NCBI RefSeq assembly: GCF_009846755.1
Contig: NZ_AQOR01000001.1
Coordinates: forward strand, 124,001-188,000
Length of the DNA: 64,000 nt
Source: Alcanivorax sp. S71-1-4
Lineage (GTDB): Bacteria > Pseudomonadota > Gammaproteobacteria > Pseudomonadales > Alcanivoracaceae
Direction of reading: 5' to 3'
Below are positions 1 through 10,480 of the stretch, in pieces. The notes beneath the pieces are model-generated. The model made no database searches. It was not told the origin of the DNA and saw nothing but the letters and a program-made list of their open reading frames with translations. Position numbers and translations under genes: made by a program. The number at the start of each line of letters is the position of its first letter. Positions within the stretch are counted from its first letter, which is position 1.

Positions 1-1267
1 TGTGGGCGGCGTCACTGACCTGTTGTGGTGTGACTTGCGCCAGCGCTTCCGCCATGTTGGCGCTCAGGCGCCAGTCCTGGCCGATCATCGCCAGATACCC
101 CAGCTCCATGGCCTGGCCGAACACGGAGTCCTGCCCGAACACATAGCCGGAGAGCACCTGTGCGCGCACCCGGTCCAGTTCCGCCTGCTCCGGTGGCGTC
201 TCGGCGAGTTTGTGGATCTCGGCCTCGATGGCGGCCTGCAACTGGTCCAGCGTGACGCCGGGCACGGGCGTGGCGGTGACGGTGAACACGCCGTCTTCGC
301 GGGACAGGCCCTGATAGCCTGCACCAGCTCCGGCAGCCAGGCGCTGGCCGCGTACCAGACTGGATTCGATGCGGGCGCTGGTGCCGCCGTCGAGCACCCC
401 GGCGAGCATGTTCAATATGTAGTAGGTCTGCGGGTCTTCGGCGGTGGCCAGCGAGGGCACATTCCAGCCCAGATACAGCGAGGGCACCTGCACCGGCAGC
501 ACCAGATCCAGGCGGCGGTCGCCGGCCGGGTCGGCCATTTTCGGTGTCGGGCGGAACGGCACATCGCGGGCGTCGATCGGCCCGAAGAACTGTTTGACCA
601 AAGGCTCCACCTGCTCGCGGGTCACATCGCCGGCGATCACCAGCACGGCGTTGCCGGGGGTGTACCACTGCTGGTACCAGTCCATGGCGCGTTCCGGCTG
701 ATACTGTTCGATCTCGCGGCGCCAGCCGATCACCGGGTGGGCATAGCCGGTGCCGGGGCGCAGGATGCCGCTGAATTTTTCCCAGGCCAGGGCATTGGGG
801 TTGTCGTCGGTGCGCTGGCGGCGTTCTTCCAGCACCACCTGCACCTCGCGGCTGAATTCTTCCGGGTCAATGCGCAGGTGGGCCATGCGCTCGGCTTCCA
901 GCTCCAGCGCCAGTGGCAACCGGGTGGCTTCATAGGTCTGGTAATAGGCGGTGTATTCGTAGGAAGTGAAGGCGTTGGTCTGGCCGCCGAAGCGTGACAC
1001 CAGGGCGGCATAGTCGCCGGGGGTGAGGTGCCTGGTGTTCTTGAACATCATGTGCTCGAGCATGTGGCTCATGCCGGTCATGCCTGCCGGTTCGTCGATG
1101 CTGCCGACGCGGTACCAGATCATCACGGTGGCGACCGGTGCGCGGTGGTCCTCGCGTACCAGCACCGTGAGACCGTTATCCAGCGTGAATTCGTGGGTGG
1201 GCGGCAGCTCCTCTGCCAACAGACTGGCGCTGCACAATGTCAGCAGCAGCGAGAGCACGATACGCAT
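1..1267 (-). CDS. M16 family zinc metallopeptidase (partial, C-terminus outside window)
   Basis: Reading leftward from an ATG at 1265-1267, the protein begins with a signal peptide (MRIVLSLLLTLCSASLLAEE) and continues into an insulinase-type fold. The zinc motif HxxEH is visible as HMLEHMMF, near residue 75, followed by the conserved FGGQTNAFTSYEYTAYY stretch. About 422 residues are present before the frame runs off base 1, so the second half-domain is incomplete. Exported M16 peptidases of this type act in the periplasm. In Pseudomonas such genes lie divergently beside ftsY, as here. The start lies 137 bp from ftsY, so the two share a divergent promoter region. Confidence 0.9.
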   Translation of the reverse strand, partial: MRIVLSLLLTLCSASLLAEELPPTHEFTLDNGLTVLVREDHRAPVATVMIWYRVGSIDEPAGMTGMSHMLEHMMFKNTRHLTPGDYAALVSRFGGQTNAFTSYEYTAYYQTYEATRLPLALELEAERMAHLRIDPEEFSREVQVVLEERRQRTDDNPNALAWEKFSGILRPGTGYAHPVIGWRREIEQYQPERAMDWYQQWYTPGNAVLVIAGDVTREQVEPLVKQFFGPIDARDVPFRPTPKMADPAGDRRLDLVLPVQVPSLYLGWNVPSLATAEDPQTYYILNMLAGVLDGGTSARIESSLVRGQRLAAGAGAGYQGLSREDGVFTVTATPVPGVTLDQLQAAIEAEIHKLAETPPEQAELDRVRAQVLSGYVFGQDSVFGQAMELGYLAMIGQDWRLSANMAEALAQVTPQQVSDAAH

Positions 1268-1404
1268 TGCGATCCCCTTCGCGGCGCCGCAGCGTGCTGC
1301 GGCGCGTTTCTATGGTTGGTGCGGGATGATAGGATAGCCCGGCGCCGGACGCACATCCCGACAGCCTGCCCCTGGCCGGCTGACTACCCACGGAAAGACC
1401 TGTA

Positions 1405-2511
<1,107 letters not shown>

Positions 2512-2532
2512 GCCGAAGCTAAGAGGCGTTTG

Positions 2533-3214
<682 letters not shown>

Positions 3215-3225
<11 letters not shown>

Positions 3226-4231
3226 CGCCACCCCCCTCAAACCGCGCCGCCAGGCGCCGCCGCCACCGAAACCTCGTGCCGGCGCCCGCGCCGCGCGCAG
3301 CGCCTGGCACCACCGCTTCGAGGCCTGGCGCCTGCACCATCGCGATTCCGCCGTGGACGCGCTGCGCCGCATGCGTGCCACACCCACCGCCACTGCCATG
3401 ACCGTGCTGGTGATCGCCATTGCACTGGCGTTGCCGGCCGGCATCACCGTGCTGCTCGAAAACGCCCGCGCGGCGACCCAGGGCTGGGACGGCAACGCGC
3501 ACCTGTCCGTGTTCCTCAAGCGCGACATCGACAGCAGCCGGCAGCAGGCGCTGGCAGGCGCCTGGGGGGCGCGCGCCGATGTGGAACGGGTACAGGTGGT
3601 TACCCGCGAACAGGCACTGGCGGAATTCCGTGAACTGTCCGGCTTCGGCGAGGTGCTTGATGCCCTGCCCGACAACCCGCTGCCGCCGCTGGTCATGGTG
3701 TTTCCCCGCGACACCACGCCGGGGGCACTGGAAACCCTGCAAAAGCAGCTTGGCGAGGCCCGCGAAGTCGACCTGGTGCAGCTCGACGTGCAGTGGGTGA
3801 AACGCCTGCATGCCATGCTGGAGCTGGCCGGTCGCATCGTCGGCGCCCTGACCCTGGCGCTGGCGCTGGCCGTGGTGCTGGTGGTGGTGAACACCATTCG
3901 GCTGGCGATCGAAAGCCGGCGTGAGGAAATCGTGGTGGTGAAGATCGTCGGGGGCACGGATGGCTTCGTGCGCCGGCCGTTCCTCTATACCGGTTTCTGG
4001 TACGGCCTGGCGGGCGGCCTGGTGGCCGTGCTGTTGGTGCAGATCGCTCTGTTGTGGATCGGCTCGCCAGTGGATCAGCTCACGGCGCTGTATGAAAGTG
4101 AGTATTCGCTAATCGGCATGGGCTGGATAAATGCGGTGGTGCTGCCGCTGTTCGCCGGCCTGCTCGGCCTGATGGGCGCCTGGCTTGCGGTCTCCCGCCA
4201 CCTCCAGGACGTCGACCCCCACCTGCTTTGA
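3215..4231 (+). CDS. ftsX: Cell division protein FtsX
   Basis: This is the permease-like membrane subunit of FtsEX. The protein has 338 aa. It has a basic, proline-rich cytoplasmic N-terminus (~60 aa), a first membrane segment (TVLVIAIALALPAGITVLL), a large periplasmic domain, and three C-terminal membrane segments of the FtsX/MacB type (for example LTLALALAVVLVVVNTIRLA). The ATG at 3215 has GGGGAGGAT directly upstream and is preferred over an in-frame GTG at 3200. The gene overlaps ftsE. Confidence 0.95.
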
Positions 4232-4254
4232 GCCCTTCCGACCTCCCGCTCGTT

Positions 4255-4408
4255 GTAGGGTGCTGTTGAGCGCAGCGAAACGCACCATCCGGAGAGTGAT
4301 GTTCTCCCGGGCTTGCGGGAGTGAAGCGGGCTTGGATGCTCTCCCGGGCTTGCGGGAGTGAGCCGGGCTTGGGCGTGGTGCGTTTCGCTGCGCTCAACAG
4401 CACCCTAC
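4255..4408. repeat. Intergenic inverted-repeat element (type B) with internal 37-bp tandem duplication
   Basis: The ends form long inverted repeats. The left arm begins GTAGGGTGCTGTTGAGCGCA and runs to about 4290. The right arm, about 4377-4408, is its reverse complement, ending CAACAGCACCCTAC. Between them two 37-bp copies (4299-4335 and 4336-4372) differ at three positions. No open reading frame is evident. The GTAGGGTG start and the GCGAAAC core resemble the type A elements elsewhere in the window, but the arm sequence is distinct. The element fills most of the ftsX-rpoH gap. Confidence 0.85.
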
Positions 4409-4472
4409 CGGCCCCGTCGCATCCGGGCCGTTTCGCCATAGGCAGGGTCTCTTGCAGGAACCATTTTCCCCT

Positions 4473-4499
4473 TTAGCACTCCAACGCAGCGAGTGCTAA
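4473..4499. promoter_or_regulatory. CIRCE element (HrcA operator) upstream of rpoH
   Basis: TTAGCACTC (4473-4481), nine spacer bases, then GAGTGCTAA (4491-4499). This is a perfect match to the CIRCE consensus bound by the heat-shock repressor HrcA, ending 37 bp before the rpoH ATG. The right arm contains an extended -10-like TGCTAAGAT (4494-4502) and the left arm offers a weak -35 (TTAGCA, 4473-4478, 18-bp spacer), so HrcA would occlude the promoter. The site is read directly; promoter placement and repression are inference. Confidence 0.9.
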
Positions 4500-4536
4500 G
4501 ATCGACCTCAGCTCCAATGACTGGGAGAACGGGAAC

Positions 4537-5406
4537 ATGACCACACAACTGCAAAAGCTGGAAGCTCAGGCCCTGCAACTGAACGTGCCCGGCGCCAGCC
4601 TGGATAGCTACATTCAGGCGGTGAATGCCGTGCCGGTGCTCAGTGCCGAGGCCGAGCGAGAGCTCGCGGAGCGGTTGTTCTACGAAGAAGACCTGGATGC
4701 AGCGCGCAGCCTGGTGCTCTCGCACCTGCGCTTTGTGGTGCACATTGCCCGCAGCTACACCGGCTATGGCCTGCCGCTGGGTGACCTGATCCAGGAAGGC
4801 AACGTGGGCCTGATGAAGGCGGTGCGCCGCTTCGATCCGAACGTGGGCGTGCGGCTGGTCAGCTTTGCGGTGCACTGGATCAAGGCCGAGATTCACGAAT
4901 TCGTGCTGAAGAACTGGCGCATTGTGAAAGTGGCCACCACCAAATCCCAGCGCAAGCTGTTCTTCAACCTGCGTGGCGCCAAAAAGCGCCTGGGCCGCCT
5001 GACGCTGGAGGAATCCCAGCGCGTGGCCGACGACCTGGGCGTGAGCCTGAAGGACGTGCAGGAAATGGAAGGCCGCCTGGCCGCGTTCGACGCCTCGTTC
5101 GATGGCCCCATGGACGACGATGAAGACAGCCATATCGTGGCGCCGGCCCAGTACCTGCAGGCAGACGGTGGCGACCCGGCCGACATCCTGGCCGAGAGCG
5201 ACTGGCAGCAGCAGAGCAGCCGTCGCCTGGGGGCCGCCCTGCAGAGCCTGGACGACCGCAGCCGCGACATCCTTGAACGCCGCTGGCTGGCGGACGACAA
5301 GACCACGCTGCAGGATCTGGCCAACGAGTACGGCGTCTCCGCCGAGCGTATCCGGCAGCTTGAAAATGCCGCTATCGGCAAATTGCGCAACGCCATGATC
5401 GCCTGA
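4537..5406 (+). CDS. rpoH: RNA polymerase heat-shock sigma factor sigma-32
   Basis: Sigma-32 directs transcription of the heat-shock chaperones and proteases. The protein has 289 aa. Region 2 includes [20 protein letters not shown], the core-binding and -10 recognition segment. The RpoH-specific box QRKLFFNLR is at residues 138-146, and the C-terminal region 4.2 helix-turn-helix is near residues 250-280. The start is preceded by GGGAAC. It follows ftsYEX as in Pseudomonas but has its own promoter region overlapped by a CIRCE site, suggesting HrcA control of the sigma factor. Confidence 0.97.
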   Translation: MTTQLQKLEAQALQLNVPGASLDSYIQAVNAVPVLSAEAERELAERLFYEEDLDAARSLVLSHLRFVVHIARSYTGYGLPLGDLIQEGNVGLMKAVRRFDPNVGVRLVSFAVHWIKAEIHEFVLKNWRIVKVATTKSQRKLFFNLRGAKKRLGRLTLEESQRVADDLGVSLKDVQEMEGRLAAFDASFDGPMDDDEDSHIVAPAQYLQADGGDPADILAESDWQQQSSRRLGAALQSLDDRSRDILERRWLADDKTTLQDLANEYGVSAERIRQLENAAIGKLRNAMIA

Positions 5407-5423
5407 TTTTCGGGTAACATAAG

Positions 5424-5446
5424 CGCCGCCTCCGGGCGGCGTTTTT
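5424..5446 (+). terminator. Rho-independent terminator of rpoH
   Basis: The stem CGCCGCC/GGCGGCG with a four-base loop is followed by five Ts, 17 bp after the rpoH stop codon. Confidence 0.85.
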
Positions 5447-5508
5447 GTATGGGAAACGGGCCGCCCGTACGTCTTGAAGGTGATCCCCAGACAGGAGCCA
5501 GCCCGACC

Positions 5509-5877
5509 ATGAAAGCATTGCTCGTCCTTGGTGCCCTCAACGCTGCCCTCGCCGTGATCTGCGGCGCCTTTGGTGCCCACGGCCTGAAAGCGCGGGTGGA
5601 TGCCGCCCTGCTGGACACCTGGGCCACGGCCAGCGAATACCATTTCTATCACGCCCTGGGCCTGCTGCTGGTGGGAGTGCTGGCAAAACAGTTCGGCAGC
5701 ACCGGCATGGTGACGGCGGGCTGGATCCTGTTCGCCGGCATGCTGGTATTCAGCGGCAGCCTGTACCTGCTGGTGCTCAGCGGCCAGCGCTGGCTGGGCG
5801 CGGTCACACCGCTGGGCGGTACCGCGCTGATCATTGGCTGGCTGTGGCTGGCCTGGTCGTTGTACCGGGCTGCCTGA
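5509..5877 (+). CDS. DUF423 family inner membrane protein (YgdD-like)
   Basis: A 122-aa protein with four hydrophobic segments. The N-terminal GAFGAHGLK motif and the central YHFYHALGLL segment are hallmarks of the DUF423/YgdD family of small membrane proteins, whose biochemical role is not established. The ATG at 5509 follows a CAGGAGC ribosome site. It lies between the rpoH terminator and thiS, with no clear functional link to either. Confidence 0.88.
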   Translation: MKALLVLGALNAALAVICGAFGAHGLKARVDAALLDTWATASEYHFYHALGLLLVGVLAKQFGSTGMVTAGWILFAGMLVFSGSLYLLVLSGQRWLGAVTPLGGTALIIGWLWLAWSLYRAA

Positions 5878-5951
5878 CCCACCCTTCCGGGGGTTGTGCC
5901 CCCTGCACGGCGGGCGTTTCATTACATTCACCCCAACCATTGAGCAGGATC

Positions 5952-6149
5952 ATGCAGCTTCAGGTAAACGGTGACAGTCTTGAGTTCGAGGGCCGCACCA
6001 TCAGTGATCTGCTGGCGCGGCTGGAGATTCACGGCCGCCGGCTGGCGGTGGAAGTGAACCGCGACATCATCCCGAAAAGCGAGCACGCCGCGTACGCACT
6101 GAACGACGGCGACATCGTGGAAATTGTTCATGCCATCGGTGGCGGCTGA
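5952..6149 (+). CDS. thiS: Thiamine biosynthesis sulfur carrier protein ThiS
   Basis: A small ubiquitin-like sulfur carrier of 65 aa that, as its C-terminal thiocarboxylate, donates sulfur for formation of the thiazole ring of thiamine. The sequence begins [12 protein letters not shown] and ends in the required Gly-Gly (AIGGG). The start at 5952 (MQLQV) gives the family's usual length; longer frames upstream are not needed. thiG begins 25 bp after the stop, so the two are co-transcribed. Confidence 0.95.
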   Translation: MQLQVNGDSLEFEGRTISDLLARLEIHGRRLAVEVNRDIIPKSEHAAYALNDGDIVEIVHAIGGG

Positions 6150-6174
6150 GCCGCCACCGTCACCAGGAGAGATC

Positions 6175-6957
6175 ATGACACCAGACACCTTCGAAATCGC
6201 GGGCCGCAGCTACCAGTCCCGGCTGTTGATCGGCACCGGCAAATACAAGGATTTCGAGGAAACCCGTGCGGCCATCGAAATGAGCGGCGCGGAAATCGTG
6301 ACGGTGGCGATCCGCCGCACGAACATTGGCCAGGACGCCAACGAGCCGAACCTGCTGGATTTCATCTCGCCGGACAAATACACCATCCTGCCGAACACTG
6401 CCGGCTGCTACACCGCCGTCGAAGCCGTGCGCACCTGCAAGCTGGCACGCGAACTGCTCGACGGCCATGACCTGGTGAAGCTGGAAGTGCTGGGCGACCA
6501 GAAAACCCTGTACCCGGAAATGCGCGAAACCCTGCTCGCTGCCGAAGAGCTGGTGAATGACGGCTTCAAGGTGATGGTCTACACCAACGACGATCCGATT
6601 GCGGCAAAGAAATTCGAAGAGATGGGCTGCGTGGCGGTGATGCCGCTGGGGTCACTGATCGGTTCTGGCCTCGGTATTCTCAACCCGCACAACATCCGCA
6701 TCATTCTCGAAGAGGCGAAGGTGCCGATCATCGTCGATGCCGGCGTGGGCACGGCCAGTGATGCCGCATTGGCGATGGAGCTGGGCTGTGAAGGTGTGCT
6801 GATGAATTCCGCCGTGGCGCACGCGAACAACCCGGTGCTGATGGCCAGTGCGATGAAAAAGGCCATCGAAGCCGGCCGCGAAGCGTTCCTGGCCGGCCGC
6901 ATGGAGAAAAAGGCTTACGCCAGCGCGTCCTCACCGCTGGGTGGCCTGTCCCGCTGA
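6175..6957 (+). CDS. thiG: Thiazole synthase ThiG
   Basis: ThiG condenses 1-deoxy-D-xylulose 5-phosphate, dehydroglycine and ThiS-borne sulfur into the thiamine thiazole phosphate. The protein has 260 aa and a TIM-barrel fold. Conserved segments include [11 protein letters not shown] at the N-terminus, VKLEVLGD (with the Schiff-base lysine region), [12 protein letters not shown] and [12 protein letters not shown]. The ATG at 6175 follows AGGAGA. It is the second gene of a thiS-thiG pair. Confidence 0.97.
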   Translation: MTPDTFEIAGRSYQSRLLIGTGKYKDFEETRAAIEMSGAEIVTVAIRRTNIGQDANEPNLLDFISPDKYTILPNTAGCYTAVEAVRTCKLARELLDGHDLVKLEVLGDQKTLYPEMRETLLAAEELVNDGFKVMVYTNDDPIAAKKFEEMGCVAVMPLGSLIGSGLGILNPHNIRIILEEAKVPIIVDAGVGTASDAALAMELGCEGVLMNSAVAHANNPVLMASAMKKAIEAGREAFLAGRMEKKAYASASSPLGGLSR

Positions 6958-6958
6958 A

Positions 6959-7474
6959 TCATCTCAAGCGTGCCCGGATCAGTGTGCTGAGCCGGGTATC
7001 ATCCCAGTCTTCGAGCGCCAGCACTGCGGCATAGGGATCACCGGTCAAGCCCAGCACGTCAGCAATGGCCGGTTCGGTTTTCAGGCCCTGCTGCTGGCGA
7101 CAGCCACGCACCGCAGTTTGCAGTGGTTCGCCGCCAAGGGCGGACAGACGTTGCATAACGCGATAGTGCCGCATGGCGAGCTGTCTGGCGGGCGGCACAG
7201 ACGAGCCGTAAATCTCAAACACGAACCCCTCGTGGTGAAAGTGAGCCACGACATGCGCTGTGCGCCGATAGGCCTCGAAGCCCTGCATCCTGTTGAAGTG
7301 GACACTGACCTCGTGCAAGAAAAGATCCAGATCGGGACAGGTACAGATCACGTCAATGTCGCTGTCCGCCACATCGAAATGTACGAACAGAGTGCTGACG
7401 ATATGCGGCTGGTAAACAGCGAGGTGGGTGGTGATTCCGGCCTGTGCGATGGCCTGCTGCGCGTGATCAAACAT
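6959..7474 (-). CDS. DUF4269 family protein (nucleotidyltransferase-like fold)
   Basis: The segment HFDVADSDIDVICTCPDLDLF matches the SDLDII core of DUF4269 proteins, a nucleotidyltransferase-superfamily group without assigned function. Starting at the ATG at 7474 (MFDHAQQAIAQAG) gives 171 aa, close to the family's usual length, and avoids overlap with the divergent beta-lactamase. An in-frame start at 7618 would extend the protein into that gene's signal peptide and is less likely. The stop codon lies immediately after thiG, which converges on it. Confidence 0.7.
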   Translation of the reverse strand: MFDHAQQAIAQAGITTHLAVYQPHIVSTLFVHFDVADSDIDVICTCPDLDLFLHEVSVHFNRMQGFEAYRRTAHVVAHFHHEGFVFEIYGSSVPPARQLAMRHYRVMQRLSALGGEPLQTAVRGCRQQQGLKTEPAIADVLGLTGDPYAAVLALEDWDDTRLSTLIRARLR

Positions 7475-7560
7475 GCAGGGGGTTCCGTTGTGGTGCAGTG
7501 CAAAGCCTCGTTGCGGTGCCTGTGCCAGAATGTCCGCTACCGAAGCAAGAGAGTCAACGT

Positions 7561-8361
7561 ATGAAATGTCTTGCCGTTCTGTTTGGCGTCCTGTTTGGCA
7601 TTCTGACCGTGACGGCACAGGCCAGTACCTGGCAGAGTGCTCCGCAGGTGGCGACGCTGTTTGACGAAGCCGGTCTGGAAGGGACGTTCGTTGTGCTGGA
7701 TACGCAGGCGGATGTGTACATCGGCCATGATGAAACCCGCGCGCGCACCCGCTTTATTCCCGCCTCGACCTTCAAGATTCCCAACAGTCTGATCGGCCTC
7801 GCCAGCGGTGCGGTGGCCAGTGCTGATGAGGTGCTGCCCTACGGTGGCCAGCCGCAGCCGTTTCCGCAGTGGGAAAAGGACATGTCGCTGCGCGAGGCCA
7901 TTCCCATTTCCAACGTGCCGATCTATCAGGAACTGGCGCGACGCATCGGGCTGTCGCGCATGCAGGACGCTGTCACGCGGCTGGAATACGGTAATGCGGA
8001 CATCGGCACGCAGGTAGACCAGTTTTGGTTGCAGGGCCCGTTGAAAATCAGCGCTGTGGAGCAGACACAGTTTCTGTATCGACTGACGCAAGGGGCGCTG
8101 CCAGTGCCGCCGACGGTGCAGGCCACGGTGCGCGAGATGGTGTTGCTGGAACAGGGCGAGGACTGGGCACTGTACGGCAAGACCGGCTGGGCCATGGGCC
8201 AGGACCCCGAAGTGGCCTGGTGGGTGGGCTGGGTGACGCGCGGTGATGCGGTGTATCCGTTTGCACTGAACATCACCGTGCGGGACGCCAGCGATGGCGA
8301 GAAACGTATTCCTGCCGGCAAGGCGGCGCTGCGGGCGCTGGGCATTCTGCCTGCGCCCTGA
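7561..8361 (+). CDS. Class D (OXA-type) beta-lactamase
   Basis: A periplasmic serine beta-lactamase of 266 aa with a signal peptide (cleavage near TAQA-STW). All class D motifs are present: STFK at residues 69-72 (Ser69 acylated, Lys72 the carbamylated base), SNV at 117-119, YGN at 143-145, FWLQGPL, and KTG at 207-209. The family hydrolyses penicillins and sometimes carbapenems; the spectrum cannot be read from sequence. The ATG at 7561 places the signal peptide correctly. No mobile-element border is seen, so it looks like an intrinsic chromosomal gene. Confidence 0.93.
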   Translation: MKCLAVLFGVLFGILTVTAQASTWQSAPQVATLFDEAGLEGTFVVLDTQADVYIGHDETRARTRFIPASTFKIPNSLIGLASGAVASADEVLPYGGQPQPFPQWEKDMSLREAIPISNVPIYQELARRIGLSRMQDAVTRLEYGNADIGTQVDQFWLQGPLKISAVEQTQFLYRLTQGALPVPPTVQATVREMVLLEQGEDWALYGKTGWAMGQDPEVAWWVGWVTRGDAVYPFALNITVRDASDGEKRIPAGKAALRALGILPAP

Positions 8362-8365
8362 GCGG

Positions 8366-9277
8366 TCAGGCCGGGTTTTTGTCCACTTCGAAATACTCGA
8401 ACAGGCGATCCAGCACCGAACGCAACAAGCCGGCCTGCAGGATCAGGCGGGCCATCAGTTCGGCCAGCGCGTCGTCATCGCGCAGGTTGTCCAGGTTTTC
8501 CTGCACCAGATCCAGCGGCTTGATGCGCTTGAATTGCAGATCTTCGGTCACGTCGAATTCGAATTCGTCGTTCCAGCACAGGTTCAGTTTGACCGCCTGC
8601 ATGTCGGTGTCGAGCAGCTTGAGGATTTCCTCGCGGCTGAGGTCCATGGCGGTGAAGCGCACGCTGGCGCCTTCGTCGCCGGTGCCTTTGAGTTCGCAAC
8701 GGTCGCCGAGGGTAAAGCCGGCGGGCAACTGCGCGGGCTCCTTCAGCCACTGGCTCATGGCGGTGGCCGGGGAATGATTGGCAGTGGGGCGTTTCACCGG
8801 CAGTGAGCCGACTGCCTTGCGCAGCATGGCAATGGCCTGCTCGGCGCGCGCTTCCGAGGCGCTGTCGATCAGGATGCGGTGGTGGCGCATGTCGATCAGT
8901 ACGGTCGTGCGGCGTGACCGGGTGAAGGCGCGGGGCATCAGTTCAAAGGTGATCTGGTCCTTGAGCTCGGCGCGCTCCTTGCGGCCGGGTTTGCGGCCCT
9001 GCTCGGCTTCGATGGCCTGCACGCGTTCATCCAGCTCCTCTTTCACCACCGGGCCGGGCAAGAGGCGCGTGGTTTCCTGGTAAACGCAGTAAATCAGCCC
9101 TTCTTCCGCGTGCAGCATGGCGGCATGGTCTTTCAGCGGCGGCACGAAGCCTTCCACGCTCAGTGTCTGCTGGGTGATTTTCGGGCACTGCGCGGCGGCG
9201 AGGAAATCCTCCAGCTCCGCCACGCTCCAGGCAAAAGGTTCGGCGCTCTGGTAAACGCAGAGATTCTTGATCCACAT
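8366..9277 (-). CDS. rdgC: Recombination-associated protein RdgC
   Basis: A DNA-binding protein of 303 aa that forms rings around DNA and modulates RecA-dependent recombination. The N-terminus MWIKNLCVYQ and the segments TFELMPRAF and RTTVLIDMRHHRILIDSAS are characteristic, and the length matches the family (about 300 aa). It converges with the beta-lactamase gene, the two stop codons being 5 bp apart. Confidence 0.95.
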   Translation of the reverse strand: MWIKNLCVYQSAEPFAWSVAELEDFLAAAQCPKITQQTLSVEGFVPPLKDHAAMLHAEEGLIYCVYQETTRLLPGPVVKEELDERVQAIEAEQGRKPGRKERAELKDQITFELMPRAFTRSRRTTVLIDMRHHRILIDSASEARAEQAIAMLRKAVGSLPVKRPTANHSPATAMSQWLKEPAQLPAGFTLGDRCELKGTGDEGASVRFTAMDLSREEILKLLDTDMQAVKLNLCWNDEFEFDVTEDLQFKRIKPLDLVQENLDNLRDDDALAELMARLILQAGLLRSVLDRLFEYFEVDKNPA

Positions 9278-9379
9278 AAATGATGTATCCGAATGTCGGG
9301 CTGCGGCACCTTATCGGGTTGCCGCAGCCGGCTCAAGGCAGGAAAGGTAAAACTCAGCGCAGCGCGCGGGCGCCCGGCG

Positions 9380-9410
9380 GTAGGGTGGGAAGAGCGAAGC
9401 GAATCCCACC
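9380..9410. repeat. Half-copy of the interspersed type A repeat
   Basis: One arm only, starting GTAGGGTGGGAAGAGCGAAG and ending AATCCCACC. This matches the terminal arm of the four complete elements with a few substitutions. No second arm lies nearby. Confidence 0.6.
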
Positions 9411-9423
9411 GTAACCGGCTGGC

Positions 9424-10329
9424 TCAAAGCAATGCGCGGGCGCCCAGCCCCAGCACGCCCAGAATCACGGCCCATTTGCCGACGACGTAGGCGGTGCGGT
9501 TGCGCTTCTTGATGCGTTTCAGCCAGTTCTTGTAGGCCAGTACATATTGACCAATGCGGTTACCGACGCCGCTATAGCTCGTGTCCAGATTGTCCACGGC
9601 AAACAGGCGATTGAAAAACCAGCCGAACGCGTAATACACGCGCTGTACCAGCTTGCTGTACATCGGCCGGTCCACATCGGTCATCAGGATGATGCGCGGC
9701 GTCTCGGTGTTGTTGTAGGCGTGGTGCAGGTAGGTTTCGTCAAAGATGATGCTGTCGCCATCGCGCCAGATGTAGTCGGCGTCGTTCACGTACAGGCCGC
9801 AACCGGGATCGTTCGGCGTGCTCAGGCCGAGGGAGTAGCGCAACGTGTAGGCGAACGGGTCGTGATGCTTGTTCAGCTTCTTGCCCGGCATCAGCACCGC
9901 GAACAGTGCGATATTCATGTAGGGCACCTGCTCGATCAGTGCCAGTGTCTTCGGGGCCAGTGCGCGCGCGGAGGGAATCTCGTTGTCGTACAGCTTGAGG
10001 TAAAAGCTCTTCCAGCGGTTGTCCTTGTAAAAGGAACTGGCCGGCAGGTCTTCCTTGGTGGCGATGTGCCCGTGGGCATACAGGGCCAGGGCTTCGTCGC
10101 GGATCACTTCCCAGTTGTCGCTGATGAGCTTCAGCTCAGGAAAGTGTTCCGGGCCCACGCGAGGCGTGGTTGGCACTTTCGACAGCAGATAGGCGGGCAG
10201 ATTGAACGGCACCATGAAGGTGGAAAAATCGGTGAGCTGGCGCTTCAGGCTGAGCGTGTTGGCGCAACGCCAGCGAATGAACAGAATCGAACCGATATAG
10301 ATAGCCAGTGCGGCCAGGATGACGGACAT
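9424..10329 (-). CDS. Aspartyl/asparaginyl beta-hydroxylase family protein, LpxO-like
   Basis: A 301-aa Fe(II)/2-oxoglutarate dioxygenase-family protein with an N-terminal membrane segment (SVILAALAIYIGSILFI). Iron-ligand motifs are visible as HHDPF and, about 45 residues later, HHAYNNTETPRIILMTD with the 2-oxoglutarate-binding Arg. Length, membrane anchor and domain match LpxO, which 2-hydroxylates the secondary acyl chain of lipid A. The start at 10329 gives the canonical length; an ATG at 10356 is possible but lacks a ribosome site. Lipid A as the substrate is inference. Confidence 0.8.
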   Translation of the reverse strand: MSVILAALAIYIGSILFIRWRCANTLSLKRQLTDFSTFMVPFNLPAYLLSKVPTTPRVGPEHFPELKLISDNWEVIRDEALALYAHGHIATKEDLPASSFYKDNRWKSFYLKLYDNEIPSARALAPKTLALIEQVPYMNIALFAVLMPGKKLNKHHDPFAYTLRYSLGLSTPNDPGCGLYVNDADYIWRDGDSIIFDETYLHHAYNNTETPRIILMTDVDRPMYSKLVQRVYYAFGWFFNRLFAVDNLDTSYSGVGNRIGQYVLAYKNWLKRIKKRNRTAYVVGKWAVILGVLGLGARALL

Positions 10330-10480
10330 AACCTGGAGAAACCTCCCCCTGTGCATACGATGCGCGCGGCATCGTACTGTCCATGCCCGCGGCCCCCTGC
10401 CTGCACCGGGCGCAAACAAGCCGGGTGAGACAGGGCGAAGAATAGCCTGAGGACTCCAGTGCAGAAAGAGTCAGATGGGG

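Noticed and set aside
2-997. Long plus-strand open frame of 331 codons
   Set aside because: It lies antisense to the M16 peptidase, which has a signal peptide and the HxxEH motif; the plus frame is a GC-driven shadow.
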